This document shows, one piece after another, positions 61,579 through 64,000 of a stretch of DNA of 64,000 bases. The notes under the pieces are model-generated. The model was given only the letters and a program-made list of their open reading frames with translations, was not told the DNA's origin and made no database searches. Within the stretch, counting starts at the first letter, position 1, and every line of letters starts with the position of its first letter. The translations under genes were made by a program, and so were the position numbers. The stretch covers positions 19,566 to 83,565 of the forward strand of contig CAYLZD010000016.1 in assembly GCA_964388275.1 (NCBI GenBank). Reading direction: 5' to 3'. Origin of the DNA: JARYLZ01 sp964388275. GTDB lineage: Bacteria > Bacteroidota > Ignavibacteria > SZUA-365.

Positions 61579-61582
61579 CCCG

Positions 61583-63934
61583 ATGCCCCGCTTCCTCACA
61601 CAACTCCTCTTCCTCCTGGCTGCCGTGGCAATGCCCCTCGCAGCGCAGCAGCAAAGCCCCGACGATCTGCGGCGTATAATCCGGACGACGCCGGAGAGCG
61701 ACACGACGCATATGAGAGCCCTGATATCGCTTTCGCAGTACTTTTTGGATAACGACTCGGAGACGGCACTTTCATACCTTCAGGCCGCGTTGAGACTCGC
61801 TGAAAAAATCGGCAATCGCAGAGCCATAGCGGCCTCATGTTTGGGAATAGGCAAGTACCACATAGACAGACGGCGGCTCGACAGCGCGGAATACTACGTC
61901 AAGCGCGGATTAGCCATATACGAAGAATTGCATTGGGCCCTGGGACTCGGTAATTCGCACAACTTCCTCGGTATTATTAATTCTATGCGGGGAGAGCATA
62001 GCCGGGCTGCAGCCGAATATAAAAGTGCCGCGGAAATGTACGAGTCCGTCGGCCGCTTGGACAGGGTTGCGCACGCATTGAGCAATTCAGGCGTTTCATA
62101 CCATGATCAGGGGATTTTCGATTCCGCTGCCGCCGTCTTCGAAAGAGCGCTTCGCATATACGAAGGATTCGGGAACAAAGGCGATATGGCCACATCGTAC
62201 ATTAACCTCGCAAATTGTGTTCGAGATGATTCGATATCCTACTTGTACTTTCAAAGAGCGCTGGACTTGTTCAATGAAGACGGGAACACGCGCGGCGCCC
62301 TGAAAGCTTTGTACCATCTCGGTCTCGTGGCGTTGAAATTCCAGGACAAGGAATCCGCACGCAGAACGCTGACACGGGCAATGGAAACGGCCGGAGTGGT
62401 GGATGATCCTGAGATCCTCGCGGGCGCACTCAATCAACTCGGCAAACTTGATATGGACATCGGCAACGCAACCGGGGCTTATAAAAAACTCGAAGAGGCG
62501 TTGAGAGTAGCCGAAGCGAGCGGACAGACAAGGATTTGCAGCATAATCAACCAGAACCTCGCAAAGCTGTATGCCGGAGCGGAGAACTACGCGGACGCCG
62601 TCCAACACGCAGAAAAAGCAGTGGAGGCGGCCCGCGCCGTCAATGACCGAGCTTACGAGCAGGAAGCGCTTTCCCTACTCGCGGGCCTCGAGGAGTACAT
62701 GGGTCATTACGCCTCCGCGCTCGCGTATCATCGTGCCGCTGCCGCCCTGCGCGACAGCATATACAGCGAGAAAAGCTCCAAGTACGTGCTTGACTTGCTC
62801 GCGAAATACGAGGCGGATAAAAGGGAGAAGGATTTACGCCTGCTTCAGGCGGATAGGAAACTGAAGGAGGCCGAGCTGGCCCGGCGTGTTCTCGAACTCT
62901 CGCAGCAGTCTCAGAGACTGGCCTTGCTCGCAAAGGAGCGCGATCTGCAGCGTTCGGTCGCCGAGCGCGCCCGGACCGGACTCGAACTGCAGAAACAGAT
63001 CGCCCGCAACCGTTCGAGGCAGGCGGCACTGCTCGCGAGGGAAAATCAACTGCAGCGCAGCAACCTGGAACGGGAACAACTGCTGAGAAATTCCATCCTC
63101 GGAGGACTTGTCCTGCTGGCGGTCGCCTCGTTTTTCGGTTACAAGCGCCTGCGCGGACTCAAACGCGAAGCATCGCTGCGCGCCGAAGCGGCCGAGTACA
63201 AGGCGAGGGCCGCCGAAGCACAGTCACTGGCGCTCGCGGCCGAAACGGAGAAGCGGGAGAAGCAGGCGCAGCAGGAATTCTCGAGACGGCTGATGGAGTT
63301 GCAGGAAGAGGAGCGCAAACGCATCTCTGCGGAGCTGCACGACGGGTTGAGCCAGGAACTCATAGTGATAAAGAACCACGCCATGCTCGCCAAAAAGGCG
63401 GATGGGGATACGGCGACCGCGAGGACTCACCTTGACGAGGTCATGAGCATGGCGGCCTCCGCATTGACCGATGTGCGCCAGATTTCCCGGGCCTTGCGTC
63501 CCTATCAGATCGACCAGGTGGGGTTGTCCGAGACGCTTCGCGGCACGCTGCGCACGGTGTCGCAGTCTTCAGCGCTGCATCTGGAAGTCGAAATAGGTGA
63601 AATTGACGGGCTGCTGTCCAAGAACGACGAGATCATTCTCTTCCGGCTGATTCAGGAAAGCGTGAACAACATACTCAAACATGCGGAAGCGTCGGAAGCG
63701 TCGCTCAAGGCGTCACGGGAGGAAGCCGCGGTTCATCTCACAGTCGCCGACAACGGCCGTGGTTTCGATGCGGACGCTATCGCTTCCGGCGGAGCTCCGG
63801 CGGGTCTCGGTCTTAGAAGCATGCGCGAACGGGTGGGCATGCTGAACGGCATGATGGACATCGACACCGCGCCGGGGCGCGGCACGCGTATAGAAATCCG
63901 GATACCGGCGTGTGGAATGATGAATGCGGAATGA
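61583..63934 (+). CDS. TPR sensor histidine kinase (HisKA_3 type), second of tandem pair
   Basis: The 783-residue product has the same layout as the first kinase: signal peptide (RFLTQLLFLLAAVAMPLAAQQ), TPR region, coiled coil, one membrane helix (about 504-524, SILGGLVLLAVASFFGY), HisKA_3 with H586 in AELHDGLSQEL, and HATPase_c (ESVNNILKHAEA, ADNGRGFDADA, GLGLRSMRERVGML). Divergence is concentrated in the first TPRs and in the ATPase domain, suggesting different inputs and possibly different partner choice. The frame is open back to 61466, but ATG 61583 matches the paralogue's start. No membrane or catalytic element is missing, so it should be active. There is no partner regulator before the window ends. 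Confidence 0.93.
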   Translation: MPRFLTQLLFLLAAVAMPLAAQQQSPDDLRRIIRTTPESDTTHMRALISLSQYFLDNDSETALSYLQAALRLAEKIGNRRAIAASCLGIGKYHIDRRRLDSAEYYVKRGLAIYEELHWALGLGNSHNFLGIINSMRGEHSRAAAEYKSAAEMYESVGRLDRVAHALSNSGVSYHDQGIFDSAAAVFERALRIYEGFGNKGDMATSYINLANCVRDDSISYLYFQRALDLFNEDGNTRGALKALYHLGLVALKFQDKESARRTLTRAMETAGVVDDPEILAGALNQLGKLDMDIGNATGAYKKLEEALRVAEASGQTRICSIINQNLAKLYAGAENYADAVQHAEKAVEAARAVNDRAYEQEALSLLAGLEEYMGHYASALAYHRAAAALRDSIYSEKSSKYVLDLLAKYEADKREKDLRLLQADRKLKEAELARRVLELSQQSQRLALLAKERDLQRSVAERARTGLELQKQIARNRSRQAALLARENQLQRSNLEREQLLRNSILGGLVLLAVASFFGYKRLRGLKREASLRAEAAEYKARAAEAQSLALAAETEKREKQAQQEFSRRLMELQEEERKRISAELHDGLSQELIVIKNHAMLAKKADGDTATARTHLDEVMSMAASALTDVRQISRALRPYQIDQVGLSETLRGTLRTVSQSSALHLEVEIGEIDGLLSKNDEIILFRLIQESVNNILKHAEASEASLKASREEAAVHLTVADNGRGFDADAIASGGAPAGLGLRSMRERVGMLNGMMDIDTAPGRGTRIEIRIPACGMMNAE

Positions 63935-63941
63935 TGAATGA
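63914..63941 (+). repeat. Seven-base repeat (GGAATGA, TGAATGC, GGAATGA, TGAATGA) over the second kinase stop
   Basis: Four units, also readable as a 14-base unit twice; the TGA stop is at 63932-63934. It resembles the repeat at the end of the first kinase gene. Confidence 0.7.
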
Positions 63942-63946
63942 AGTCA

Positions 63947-63991
63947 GCCCCGAAGGGGCGGCATAACACAACGCAAGGCGTAAGCCCTGCG
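63947..63991. repeat. Paired hairpins of a probable interspersed repeat
   Basis: GCCCC-GAA-GGGGC (63947-63959) is a perfect stem-loop, followed by CGCAAGGC/GCCCTGCG (63972-63979, 63984-63991; one mismatch, GTAA loop). The style (a GCCCCGAAGGGGC hairpin plus a second hairpin 12 bases on) is that of short interspersed repeats rather than a simple terminator; it may continue beyond the window. Confidence 0.5.
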
Positions 63992-64000
63992 AATTGCGGT

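Overview
The window looks like a chromosomal segment of a GC-rich member of the Bacteroidota/Ignavibacteriota/Kapabacteria part of the FCB group. The evidence is a full-length SprA (the type IX secretion system outer-membrane translocon), at least six secreted proteins with type IX C-terminal sorting domains (YPNPFNP-like motif followed by an LxVYDxxGR-like stretch), weak Shine-Dalgarno use, and a few promoter-like boxes close to the Bacteroidota TTTG/TAnnTTTG type. No tRNA, rRNA, insertion sequence, integrase or CRISPR array was recognised.

Layout. 1-7.3 kb: the end of a large beta-rich surface protein, a fibronectin-type-III protein, a NarL-type response regulator, and a Ycf48-like/Sel1-repeat gene pair. 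7.3-7.85 kb: a long divergent intergenic region with a strong minus-strand intrinsic terminator and no gene to end. 7.85-13.1 kb: a two-domain sulfurtransferase, a UPF0182 membrane protein, a membrane fatty-acid-hydroxylase-like protein and a GT2 glycosyltransferase overlapping sprA. 13.1-20.5 kb: sprA. 20.9-25.2 kb: lptF-lptG, queD, and a HipA-like kinase/DUF3037 pair. 25.3-34.6 kb: three secreted type IX cargo proteins, two of them built from a shared module of about 120 residues. 34.7-49.5 kb: a tightly packed nine-gene minus-strand operon (two large PPIC-type isomerases, a SurA-like isomerase, three M16 peptidase-like proteins, MoxR, a secreted subtilase, a VWA membrane protein), plausibly devoted to folding and proteolytic control of envelope and secreted proteins.

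49.7-64 kb is the most unusual part. It runs in one direction: an orphan receiver-domain regulator preceded by tandem NarL-box-like repeats, an ELW-repeat type IX cargo, a giant SBBP/FN3 type IX cargo, and two tandem TPR sensor histidine kinases. Many gene boundaries in this block carry arrays of seven-base repeats. CNAACGT-type arrays abut three start codons, GGGTRAA and TGAATGA-type arrays overlay four stop codons, and a perfect CCGTTCC x4 array lies inside the giant reading frame, where copy-number change would shift frame. Each kinase is also preceded by a duplicated leader predicted to fold into a four-helix nested hairpin. I propose this block as a slippage-prone (possibly phase-variable) surface-sensing locus. 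That is inference from sequence alone.
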